From contig NZ_JARGYC010000041.1 in assembly GCF_029168335.1 (NCBI RefSeq), positions 1 to 44,604 on the forward strand: a stretch of 44,604 nucleotides of DNA, in the 5' to 3' direction. The position numbers were made by a program, and so were the translations under genes. Source of the stretch: Psychromarinibacter sediminicola. Its GTDB lineage: Bacteria > Pseudomonadota > Alphaproteobacteria > Rhodobacterales > Rhodobacteraceae. Positions 31,471 through 38,940 of this stretch are shown here, piece by piece. Positions within the stretch are counted from its first letter, which is position 1. Each line of letters opens with the position of its first letter. The notes under the pieces were generated by a model. That model did not search any database. It was not told the DNA's origin and saw only the letters and a program-made list of their open reading frames with translations.

Positions 31471-31761
31471 CTACAACCGGGCTTCGCGCATATGCCGCTT
31501 GCACTCCTTCGGCCGACGCCCGTCCGACGTGAATGCATCGACGCCGCAGGCTGCACACTGCCACCGCACAAGCGTGTCCCGCGCCCGTGGATCGCGTTTC
31601 CAGCGACATGCCGTGCCGCCCCGTCGGCCGCGCAGAAGCCGAAGGGTCAAGCCCGCGAGGAACAGCGCCACGACCGCCAGGACGACAAGCTGGATCGTCC
31701 CGCCGCCGAACAAGGCGAAAGGCCAGTCCGCGCTGTTATCCGGTGCCTTTACGAACTTCAT
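31471..31761 (-). CDS. Small membrane protein with C-terminal zinc-finger-like motif, unknown function
   Basis: A 96-residue protein. After MKFVKAPDNSADWPFALF comes one membrane helix (about 20-45, TIQLVVLAVVALFLAGLTL), then a basic stretch and WQCAACGVDAFTSDGR…ECKRHM, i.e. CxxC-x14-C-xxH, which could bind zinc. I have no family name for it. ATG 31761 is chosen because it places the helix at the N terminus; the frame upstream is unsupported. It is the only gene between the tRNA and the duplicated tRNA 3' end, so it may be cargo of a small or reduced element. Confidence 0.6.
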   Translation of the reverse strand: MKFVKAPDNSADWPFALFGGGTIQLVVLAVVALFLAGLTLRLLRGRRGGTACRWKRDPRARDTLVRWQCAACGVDAFTSDGRRPKECKRHMREARL

Positions 31762-31952
31762 GCGGTCGGGGTCTGCCTGACGAATCTGGCAAGCATCGGG
31801 CGATCCTGTGCGCCGCATCTGCCGCGGGCGCGACGGTCACACATGTCCCGACGCATGGACCCGCCGGATGATCCATGCCGGACCGCGGAATCTAAATTTC
31901 TCGCGTTAACTCAATAAGATAGACTGCCGAGAAAGGTCTGGGAACTCTAACG

Positions 31953-31968
31953 TCTCTCCGGCAGCACC
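31953..31968. repeat. Duplicated tRNA-Thr 3' end (attR-like)
   Basis: An exact 16-bp copy of 31299-31314. The preceding bases (aaggtctgggaactctaacg) also resemble the variable loop and T-arm of the tRNA, so this is a degenerate 3' half of the gene rather than a chance match. It marks one boundary of an element inserted at tRNA-Thr, or of a second element lying to the right. Confidence 0.6.
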
Positions 31969-32027
31969 CGACGTCCCGGCACGACAGAACACCCGCCCGC
32001 CGCGAAACCGCGCCGCCCGCGCGGCCG

Positions 32028-33848
32028 CTACCGGGACGTCGCGCGCGCCGCGATGTGGTCGCCGAGGCGCACCGCCAGGGCGGTGATCATCAGGGTCGAG
32101 TTCACATGGCCGTTGGTCGGAAACACCGAGCCGCCGGCGACGAACAGCCCGTGGACGCCATGCACCTGGCAGTCGCGATCCACGACACCGCTCTGCGGGT
32201 CGTCGGACATGCGCGTCGTGCCGGCGGTGTGGGCCATGTCGATCACCGCCGCGTCCCCGAGCCGCTCCTCCGCGACCCAGTCGGACAGGATCGGCGCGGG
32301 CATCCCGCTGCGCGCGAAGCCGTCGCGCAGCAGGCGGGCGAAATGCGCGAGCGTGCGCATCTCGGTCTCGCCCACCCGCCAGCGCACCCGCGGCAGCGGC
32401 GTGCCGAACCGGTCGGTGCGCCCGGCCAGCGTCACCCGGTTCTCCGGATCCGGCACCTGCTCGCAGATCGCCTGCACATCGAGCCCCGTCAGCTTGTGCG
32501 GCAGACCGCCGGTCAGGTATTCCTCCGCCGCCATCTTCGGGCGGAACCGGATCACCTGGTTCACCGCGAACCGCGCCAGCCCGCGCGGCATGCGCCGGTG
32601 CTGCAGCGCGAGGCGGCCGAGCCCCTTGGCCACCAGCCCGGGCGAGCGCAGGATGCTGACCCCGTCGGACAGGTAGCTGTCGCTCTGCCGCCCGAGGATG
32701 CGCTTGGCGGCCTCCCACGGGTCGTCCGGCGCGCGCTCGCCGGGCATGAAGGCGGCGCAGTTCAGCAGGCCCTCGGCCGCCTGCACCTCGGGCCGGGGGG
32801 CGAGGCCGCGCATGTACATGGTCATGCCGCCGGCGCCGCCGAGGCCGAAGAAGCCGAACAGCTCGGACATCCGGGCGATGGCGGGCGCGTCGAAGCGCGC
32901 GACCTCGGCGCAGGGATGGTCCAGCAGGTAGCGGCCCACCGTGTCGTGGCCGTTGCCGAGGCCGTTCGGATGGTGGCGGGTCGAGGCCAGCAGGAGCCGC
33001 GCGTTCTCGATCGCGCTGGCGGCCAGCACGACGGTTCGCGCCGAAACGCGCCGCCGGGTGCCGTGGGCATCGGCGACGACCGCGCCGGCGGCCCGCCCGC
33101 CATCGGGGTCGGTGACGATCTCGGTCACGGTCGCGCCGGTCAGGATGCGGCAGGGCACCGGCTCATCCTTCAGGAACTCGTGGCCGGCGCGCAGGATGTC
33201 CATCGGGTCGATGGTGGAGCGGGCGAACTGCCAGAAATACGAGCGCAGCACTTCCGGGTCGGGCCGCGGCTCGGGACATGGGCGCTGCATCAGCTCCCAC
33301 AGGCGGTCGTCATAGACGTTGGGGCCGAGGTTCAGAAGCCGCGCCGCCCGGTCGAGCGCGCCGGTCAGTTCCGCCGGCTGCAGCGGCCAGCCGCTGTTGG
33401 GCACCCAGTCGCGGCGGGCATAGTCGATCTCGTCGAAGGCGGCGGACTTGCCGGCCCAGGCGGCCGTGGAGCCGCCGAGCCCGCGGCAGCGCACGCCGAA
33501 GCCCTGCCGCGCCGCGTCCCAGTGGCGGGTCAGCGCGGCGTGATAGGCCTGCCGCTGCGCCTGCTGCGTCGCGGTCCAGGTGTCGGGCGTGGCGATCACC
33601 TCGTTCAGAGCCTCGGCGTCGGGGCCTTCCGCCAGCCCGCCGCTTTCCAGGATCAGGATGTCCAGCTTCGCCCCGTCCAGCCCGCGCGCGACGGTCAGGC
33701 CGGCGGGGCCGCCGCCGACGATCAGCACGTCGCAGGCCAGGTCGCGCACCTCCGCCAGATCGGCCATGTCCGCCACCCGCACCCGGCCCGCGCCGGGGCG
33801 GCCGGCGGTCGCGGCGCGGGCGAACTGCCCCGGGTCCTGCCGGGTCAT
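32028..33848 (-). CDS. GMC-family FAD oxidoreductase
   Basis: A 606-residue glucose-methanol-choline type oxidoreductase. FAD motif CDVLIVGGGPAGLTVARGL (about 37-55), substrate/FAD segment RCRGLGGSTAAWAGKSAAFDEIDY, GMC signature-like ARTVVLAASAIENARLLLAS, and the C-terminal HTAGTTRMSDDPQSGVVDRD…GLFVAGGSVFPTNGHVNSTLMITALAVRLGDHI. A histidine-asparagine pair in the last block (NGHVNST) fits the catalytic residues. This subgroup often occurs in polysaccharide clusters. The ATG overlaps the glycosyltransferase stop (ATGA). It probably oxidises a sugar or polyol carbon of the surface glycan. Confidence 0.9.
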   Translation of the reverse strand: MTRQDPGQFARAATAGRPGAGRVRVADMADLAEVRDLACDVLIVGGGPAGLTVARGLDGAKLDILILESGGLAEGPDAEALNEVIATPDTWTATQQAQRQAYHAALTRHWDAARQGFGVRCRGLGGSTAAWAGKSAAFDEIDYARRDWVPNSGWPLQPAELTGALDRAARLLNLGPNVYDDRLWELMQRPCPEPRPDPEVLRSYFWQFARSTIDPMDILRAGHEFLKDEPVPCRILTGATVTEIVTDPDGGRAAGAVVADAHGTRRRVSARTVVLAASAIENARLLLASTRHHPNGLGNGHDTVGRYLLDHPCAEVARFDAPAIARMSELFGFFGLGGAGGMTMYMRGLAPRPEVQAAEGLLNCAAFMPGERAPDDPWEAAKRILGRQSDSYLSDGVSILRSPGLVAKGLGRLALQHRRMPRGLARFAVNQVIRFRPKMAAEEYLTGGLPHKLTGLDVQAICEQVPDPENRVTLAGRTDRFGTPLPRVRWRVGETEMRTLAHFARLLRDGFARSGMPAPILSDWVAEERLGDAAVIDMAHTAGTTRMSDDPQSGVVDRDCQVHGVHGLFVAGGSVFPTNGHVNSTLMITALAVRLGDHIAARATSR

Positions 33849-34690
33849 CCGCCGGTCCGCAGGTGCTCTTCCCCGACCTGCACGAAATCCAGCGCCGCGC
33901 GCCGGATCTGCCGGTCCCGCCGCATCAGCGCGGCGTTGGCCAGGAACTTGTCCAGCTTGCGCCGGACGCGCCGGGCGGTCAGCACCGCCTTGTCCGGCGC
34001 GCCGAGCGGCTGGCCCTGCTGCATCGGGATCGACGAGGGCGAGAAGCGCTCGATCACCGGGAAGGGGAAGACGGAATAGATCGGCAGGTCGGTCTTCCAG
34101 AACGAATCCATCGCGATGTCGATCGACGTATCCACGTCGCGGCACGCCGCCACCATCTTCGCCGCGCCGGCGCGCGACAGCAGATAGGCCTGCGCGCCGA
34201 GGGGGCTGGACTTGTAGCGGATCACGGCGCGGTCGAACAGGAAGCTGAGCTGCGTCGATTTCGCAGCGTACATGCCGAACAGGCGGATGTAGTCGATGCC
34301 GTTGCCCTGGCAGAACGACAGCAGATCGTTCAGCGGGAAGGCGGTATCGAAGATCACGTCGTCCTCGAACACCAGCAGGTAGTCGCTGGTCCCCTGCTCC
34401 AGGAACCGGTCGATGACGCTGTAATGGCTGGACCACACCGCCAGCTGGGGCTGGGTCAGCGTGTGTCCGAAGCTGCGGCGGATGCGGCCCGCGTCGTAGC
34501 GCAGCGCCGGGTGCTGCAGGCCGGTATGCGCGTCGAAGAACGACCAGGCATGCGGCAGGTCGGCGAAGGTCGTCTCGATCAGCGCGCGGCGCCGCGTGGC
34601 GGCGGGCAGGCTGATGACGGAGATTTCCAGGCTCGGCGCGGTCCAGGCGGCGTCGGCGGCGAGAGCCTGCGGGCGGGTGCGGTCCAGCAT
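33845..34690 (-). CDS. Glycosyltransferase family 25 protein (LPS biosynthesis type)
   Basis: A 281-residue GT25-like glycosyltransferase. The typical opening ISVISLPAATRRRALIETTF (24-43) and the metal-binding VFEDDVIFD (E109-D110-D111) are present, with a GAQAYLLSRAGAAKMV segment characteristic of the family. Such enzymes add galactose or related sugars to lipooligosaccharide. The gene is flanked by an aminotransferase gene 12 bases upstream and the GMC gene with an ATGA overlap downstream. The sugar used is unknown. It is cytosolic or peripheral at the inner membrane. Confidence 0.88.
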   Translation of the reverse strand: MLDRTRPQALAADAAWTAPSLEISVISLPAATRRRALIETTFADLPHAWSFFDAHTGLQHPALRYDAGRIRRSFGHTLTQPQLAVWSSHYSVIDRFLEQGTSDYLLVFEDDVIFDTAFPLNDLLSFCQGNGIDYIRLFGMYAAKSTQLSFLFDRAVIRYKSSPLGAQAYLLSRAGAAKMVAACRDVDTSIDIAMDSFWKTDLPIYSVFPFPVIERFSPSSIPMQQGQPLGAPDKAVLTARRVRRKLDKFLANAALMRRDRQIRRAALDFVQVGEEHLRTGG

Positions 34691-34702
34691 CCGGGTCGCC
34701 TC

Positions 34703-35881
34703 CTATTCCGCCGGCGCGGCTGCGGCCGGCCCGGCCGGGCGGCGCACCGCCCGCCGCAGCGCCGGCTTGCGCAGCCGCATCACCGACGCGGGGTACTGGG
34801 TGCCCAGCGCGACGCGGCAGGTGCGCGAGAGGATGTCGAGCGTGTGGCGATAGTCCTCGATCCGGTACTCGATGTCGCGGTTGGCCCAGTTGTAGGCGTT
34901 CATCTTCGGGTGGAAGGAGCGCTTCGACAGGATCGCGTCCCAGTTGGTGAAGACGTGCCGGTCGGTGTCCAGAAGCCGCTCCACCCCGCGCGTGGCGCCG
35001 AAGCGGCGGGCCTCTTCGGGGTCGTCGAACAGCACCGTCAGCCCCATCGCGTTGTCCGGATCGTTATGCGGCGAAACGCGGCAGCCGGCCGCGCCCTCGA
35101 AGGTTTCGGCCACCAGCTCGTAGCGGCGCCGCAGGCGGGCGAGCAGCGGGTCGAGCCGCTGGAGCTGCGCGTAGAGCACCGCGCCGGTCAGCTCGGACAC
35201 GCGGAAGTTCATCGCCGAGAACAGCGGCTCGTCCGTCTCGGCGTGGCCGCGGATGAAGTTGCCGGGGTCGTGGTACATCCGGGCGCGCGTGAAGTAGCGG
35301 TCGTCGTCGGTCAGGACGGCGCCGCCCTCGCCGGAGGTGATGTTCTTGTAGTGGTTGAAGCTGAACGCGCCGAGATCGCCGATGGTGCCCAGCTTGCGGC
35401 CCCGGTAGGGCACGCCGACCGCCTGGCAGGCATCCTCGACCACCAGAAGCCCGTGGCGCCGCGCGACCCCCATGATCCGGTCCATGTCGCAGGGCAGGTT
35501 CAGCATATGCACCGGCATGATGGCGCGGGTGTGGGGCGTGATCTTGCGCTCGATGTCGGCCGGATCGATGGCGAGGCTCTCGTCGATATTCACCAGGATC
35601 GGCACCGCGCCCACGGCGAGCGGCGCCAGAGCGGTGGACACCCAGGTATAGGCCGGGACCAGCACCTCGTCGCCGGGCCCGACGCCGGCGGCCGCCAGCG
35701 CGGTGATCAGCGCGTTGGTGCCGCTGGTCACGGCCAGCACGTGCCGGCTGTCGATCTTCTGCGCCAGCGCGCGTTCGAAGCGAACGGTATAGCCCTTGTC
35801 GCCGCGCCCGTAGCGCAGCAGCTGGCCGTTCGCCAGAACCCGCCCGAGCGTCCATGCTTCTCGGAATGCCACTCTCGGCAT
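34703..35881 (-). CDS. DegT/DnrJ/EryC1/StrS-family sugar aminotransferase
   Basis: A 392-residue PLP-dependent nucleotide-sugar aminotransferase. The cofactor lysine is K179 in FSFNHYKNITSGEGGAVLT, with the PLP-interacting aspartate D150 in VVEDACQAVGV. VTSGTNALITAL near 51-62 binds the phosphate. Such enzymes make amino sugars for LPS, capsule or secondary metabolites. It is first in the operon DegT-GT25-GMC. The N-terminal start at 35881 is the plain family start. The C-terminal tail is alanine/proline-rich and probably disordered. Confidence 0.9.
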   Translation of the reverse strand: MPRVAFREAWTLGRVLANGQLLRYGRGDKGYTVRFERALAQKIDSRHVLAVTSGTNALITALAAAGVGPGDEVLVPAYTWVSTALAPLAVGAVPILVNIDESLAIDPADIERKITPHTRAIMPVHMLNLPCDMDRIMGVARRHGLLVVEDACQAVGVPYRGRKLGTIGDLGAFSFNHYKNITSGEGGAVLTDDDRYFTRARMYHDPGNFIRGHAETDEPLFSAMNFRVSELTGAVLYAQLQRLDPLLARLRRRYELVAETFEGAAGCRVSPHNDPDNAMGLTVLFDDPEEARRFGATRGVERLLDTDRHVFTNWDAILSKRSFHPKMNAYNWANRDIEYRIEDYRHTLDILSRTCRVALGTQYPASVMRLRKPALRRAVRRPAGPAAAAPAE

Positions 35882-36099
35882 GTCAAATCCCTCCCACCAC
35901 GGGCGACATCAGTATGACTCCGGCGCGCATGCCGTCCGGGAACGGCGGTGCCGGCAATGATCGTTCGGAAAGGACACCGGTGGCGCATAAGCAGCAGCGT
36001 CGGATCGGAAATCGGCGCACCGGCGTCTCACCCTCAGGAAACATGGTTATCAGGAAACCCGGGCGGGCCTCATCGAGTTGTGTCAAAATCGTGCCAAAA

Positions 36100-36117
36100 T
36101 GTTTCGCGCGCGAAACA
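36100..36117. promoter_or_regulatory. Perfect 18-bp palindrome, parS-like
   Basis: TGTTTCGCGCGCGAAACA is its own reverse complement. It lies 219 bases upstream of the DegT operon and 57 bases past the glycosyltransferase 2 stop. The arms TGTTTC/GAAACA equal those of the chromosomal parS consensus (TGTTTCACGTGAAACA), but with six instead of four central bases. It fits the repABC plasmid par consensus GTTNNCNGCNGNNAAC at 8 of 10 fixed positions. It may be a partition site or a transcription-factor operator. Confidence 0.5.
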
Positions 36118-36173
36118 AATACAGCTGCGAATCGGTATTGTTGAAATCCAGGATACGATTTCGTTGCGCAAAT

Positions 36174-37100
36174 CTACCGCGCCGCGCGCGGCCAGTTCAG
36201 GATGTGTTCAGGATTCGCCCGGCCGACCAGTACGGCGCGCAGGCCGATCCAGTTGCCGCGCAGGCGGCCCTTGCGGTCGACCCACGGTTCCGGCTTCAGG
36301 CTGCGGGCCGCGTTGGCCAGCAGGTTGCGCAGCACCAGCCGGGCCGAGAAGCCGGCCGACAGCGTGCCCTTGCGCCACAGGTAATACGGGTTGACGACCT
36401 GGCTGTAGCCCAGCCGCTCGCCGCTGGTCTCGCGGCCGGACTTGGTGCCCAGATGCACGCCGGTGAACTCGGTCATCTCGACCCGGCGGCCGGGCAGCTG
36501 GCGGGCGAAATCCACGTCCTCCTGCCAGCCGTAGAGCGGCAGGCGTTCGTCGAAGCGCAGCGTCGCGACGCGCGCGCGGCGATAGGCCATGTTGCAGCCG
36601 TAAAGCCCGAAGGTATCGCCGGTGATGCGCGGCGCGGGCCGCGCCCCGTCGCGGCGCGCGGCGTCCCAGTCGTCGAGCAGGCGCCGCGCCTCGGCCTGCG
36701 GAATGCCCGGAGTGCCGATGCCGTCGGCGATCAGGTCGCCGGTGATGCCGTCGACGTCTGGAAACCGGGCGAATCCCTCTGCCAGCGCGGCCAGCGCATG
36801 GCGCGACGGGAAGAAGTCGTCGTCCCAGAACACGACATAGTCGATATCCGGCCCGACCCGGTCGAGCGCCGCGTTGCGCTGCCGGCAGCTTCCGGGCGGC
36901 GACAGGATCACCTCGGAGGCGATCCGCGGATCGAGCAGCGCGGCGAGGTCGAAATCGGCATCCGCCGGCTCGGTCACGGCCAGGGTGACGGAGACCGGCA
37001 GCAGCGTCTGCGCGTTCAGCCAGGGGATCATGTCGCGCAGGATGTCGGAACGCCCCTTGGACGCCACGAGCACCGCGATGCGGGCGGAAGCGGAAGACAT
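36174..37100 (-). CDS. Glycosyltransferase family 2 protein
   Basis: A 308-residue GT-A fold enzyme. ARIAVLVASKGRSDILRDMI opens the nucleotide-sugar domain, the DxD-like metal motif is FWDDDFFPS (D93-D95), and the acceptor/catalytic segment is LYGWQEDVDFARQL near 195-208. Close relatives act in exopolysaccharide or O-antigen assembly. It is separated from the DegT operon by 292 bases with the palindrome and has its own promoter region, divergent from the acyltransferase gene at 37378. The acceptor and donor are unknown. Confidence 0.88.
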   Translation of the reverse strand: MSSASARIAVLVASKGRSDILRDMIPWLNAQTLLPVSVTLAVTEPADADFDLAALLDPRIASEVILSPPGSCRQRNAALDRVGPDIDYVVFWDDDFFPSRHALAALAEGFARFPDVDGITGDLIADGIGTPGIPQAEARRLLDDWDAARRDGARPAPRITGDTFGLYGCNMAYRRARVATLRFDERLPLYGWQEDVDFARQLPGRRVEMTEFTGVHLGTKSGRETSGERLGYSQVVNPYYLWRKGTLSAGFSARLVLRNLLANAARSLKPEPWVDRKGRLRGNWIGLRAVLVGRANPEHILNWPRAAR

Positions 37101-37377
37101 GCGATACGGGTCCCGTGTCTGGAATGCGACTTTTCTGTGGGAATTACGCCAGAACTTGGGCAGATTCCAAATGGAGAAGCGAGGGGAAAGACACGGGTGC
37201 GGCGCGGATTGCCTGAAAGCAAATGCCGTTTTGTCCGGACAGGGCGCGAGTCTTGACCTGCGCGACCTCCTTATTGTTTCCGGGCGCGCATCACTGGTGC
37301 AGCGAAGCCGGAATTAATTCTTGAACGGAAACCAGGCGCGCGATTCGCGGGCACCGGCGACAGGGCGGAGACACGGC

Positions 37378-38457
37378 ATGACAGCGATAAGCGCCGAGGT
37401 GGTGCGGCCCGCGGAGATGGATGCGGCGACCGAGTCGGCCTGGGCGACGCTCCAGGCCAGCCGTCCCGCGTTTCGCAGCCCGTACTATTCGCTCGAATTC
37501 CTGCGGATTGTCGCCGCCGAGCGCGACGATCTGCGCCTCGGGATTCTGTACCGGGGCGGCGAGATCTCCGGCTTTCTGCCGTTCCACCTGCGGCCCGGCG
37601 GCCGGGGCGCGCCGCTGGCGGGGCCGATCTCGGACTATCAGGGCATCCTCGGCGCGGCGCCGGCGGGGGCGGACGCGACGGCGGTGCTGCGGGCCTGCGG
37701 GCTGACCTGCTACGACTTCGACCACGCGCTGGCGGCGACGCCGCTGTTCCGCGACAACGCCTTCCGCGAGAGCGCCTCGCCGCTGATCGACCTGGGCGCC
37801 GGGTTCGCGGCGTGGCGCGACGACCGGCGCAAGGCGGGCAGCGCGCTGAAGACTGTGGAGCGCAAGCTGCGCAAGATGGAACGCGAGCTGGGGCCGGTGC
37901 GGTTCGAGCCGGACGATCGCTCGGACGCGGCCTGGGAGACGCTGATGGGCTGGAAGCGCGCGGCGCTGGCGGAGATCGGGGTGCGGTTCGCGCTGGACCT
38001 GCCCTGGGCCGGCGCGGTGGCGCGGCGGATTCGCGCGGCGGACACGCCCGGCTTTGCGGGGCGGCTGTCGACGCTCTATGCCGGCGACCGGCTGGTGGCG
38101 GCGCATTTCGGGATGCGCTCGGGCACGGCCTGGCACTGGTGGTTTCCGGGCTACGACGCGGAGATGTCGGCCTATACGCCGGGGCTGGCGCTTCTGCTGC
38201 GCTGCGCCGAGCAGGCGGCGGCGGAGGGGCTCGTGGAGCTGGACCTCGGCCGCGGGGCGGAGCGCTACAAGCGCGAATTCGCCAACGGCGCGCGGGCGCT
38301 CTGCGAAGGCTCGCTGGAGCGGGCGGCGCGGCCGCTGGGCGTGGCGCGGCTGGCCCGCAAGGCGCTGCATCGCGGGGCCGAGCGGCTGTTGCCGGTGCAG
38401 GCGGTGGAGTTCCAGCGACGCGCCTTCAACCGGATGCTGCGGGCGGGGCATCTATAG
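37378..38457 (+). CDS. CelD/BcsL-type GNAT acyltransferase
   Basis: A 359-residue protein of the CelD/BcsL family (Acetyltransf_6), with two GNAT-like halves: FRSPYYSLEFLRIVAAERDDLRLGILYRGG near 33-62 (consensus broken by the usual gap) and LSTLYAGDRLVAAHFGMRSGTAWHWWFPGYD near 230-260, followed by LLRCAEQAAAEGLVELDLGRGAERYKREFA. Family members are linked to cellulose or exopolysaccharide production, where they probably acylate the glycan or a precursor. ATG 37378 has GGAG 8 bases upstream. It is divergent from the GT2 gene. Its last about 100 bases are duplicated downstream. Confidence 0.85.
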   Translation: MTAISAEVVRPAEMDAATESAWATLQASRPAFRSPYYSLEFLRIVAAERDDLRLGILYRGGEISGFLPFHLRPGGRGAPLAGPISDYQGILGAAPAGADATAVLRACGLTCYDFDHALAATPLFRDNAFRESASPLIDLGAGFAAWRDDRRKAGSALKTVERKLRKMERELGPVRFEPDDRSDAAWETLMGWKRAALAEIGVRFALDLPWAGAVARRIRAADTPGFAGRLSTLYAGDRLVAAHFGMRSGTAWHWWFPGYDAEMSAYTPGLALLLRCAEQAAAEGLVELDLGRGAERYKREFANGARALCEGSLERAARPLGVARLARKALHRGAERLLPVQAVEFQRRAFNRMLRAGHL

Positions 38458-38460
38458 CGT

Positions 38461-38480
38461 CGGCCCGCTGGCGCGGGCCG
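38461..38480 (+). terminator. Hairpin directly after the acyltransferase gene
   Basis: CGGCCCGC-TGGC-GCGGGCCG is a perfect 8-bp G/C stem starting three bases after the stop codon. A decayed copy lies exactly 200 bases later (38661-38680). No T run follows immediately. Confidence 0.5.
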
Positions 38481-38485
38481 ATCCG

Positions 38486-38507
38486 CTGGGGGGGCCAGCC
38501 CCCCCAG
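38486..38507 (+). terminator. G/C hairpin element followed by a short T run
   Basis: CTGGGGGGG-CCAG-CCCCCCCAG forms a perfect 9-bp stem, followed by acccccctggcgtatttt and an agaagaag tail. This looks like an intergenic motif that is frequent in Rhodobacteraceae downstream of genes, as far as I recall, and can act as a terminator for the acyltransferase gene. Confidence 0.6.
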
Positions 38508-38725
38508 ACCCCCCTGGCGTATTTTCAACGAGAAGAAGCAGGGGGGGCGCTGGAACGGGCGGTGCTGCATCACGGGGTCGGGCGGGTGTTGCCGGTGCAG
38601 GTGGTGGCTTTCCGGCGCCGCGCGTTCAATCGGGTGCCGCGGGCGGGGGATGTATGGGGTCGGCCCTCTGACGCGGGCCGATCCGCCGGGGGACGCTGCT
38701 CCCCTTACTCTTTCCTTTCTATCGC

Positions 38726-38926
38726 TTAGCTCGGAGGCGTCCGTATTGCGTCCATTTCGTACAGGGTATCGTGCCAATTCTGAAACGGTAACAGCCGCCT
38801 CTCCGCACTAAGCGGACGGCTCTCTTCGTGCCAGTTTCTCTTGTCTCGGAAGGCAGAGAAATCGGTTATCTCGACGACGTCTTCGCCGGATGGGCCGACG
38901 GGGCCAGCGTCACCGAGACCCAGCAT
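38726..38926 (-). CDS. 66-residue ORF following the TIR-STAND gene
   Basis: I do not recognise a family. The ORF begins 14 bases after the stop of the large TIR gene, in the same direction, with AGGGAG just before the ATG and a GAGGTGG about 11 bases before it. The product begins MLGLGDAGPVGPSGEDVVEI and ends LYEMDAIRTPPS; it is acidic in the first half and rich in Arg, Glu and Trp in the second (FRDKRNWHEESRPL, FQNWHDTLYEMD). Its less GC-rich codon use differs from the large gene. It could be a regulator, antitoxin-like partner or chance ORF. Confidence 0.4.
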   Translation of the reverse strand: MLGLGDAGPVGPSGEDVVEITDFSAFRDKRNWHEESRPLSAERRLLPFQNWHDTLYEMDAIRTPPS

Positions 38927-38940
38927 AGCTCCCTGCCACC

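Larger units (their letters stand above)
38350..38700. repeat. 200-bp-period tandem duplication of the acyltransferase 3' end
   Basis: Bases 38361-38490 align without gaps to 38561-38690, about 109 of 130 identical by hand count. The unit contains the last 32 codons of the acyltransferase gene, the stop and the following hairpin. The second copy has lost the stop codon and has diverged mostly at third positions, so it was coding for some time. Translation of the second copy gives LPVQVVAFRRRAFNRVPRAG against LPVQAVEFQRRAFNRMLRAG. Confidence 0.85.

Noticed and set aside
33278-35917. Plus-strand frame of 879 codons opposite the GMC/GT25/DegT genes
   Set aside because: It spans three well-supported minus-strand genes and has a biased Arg/Pro/Ala composition without any domain.
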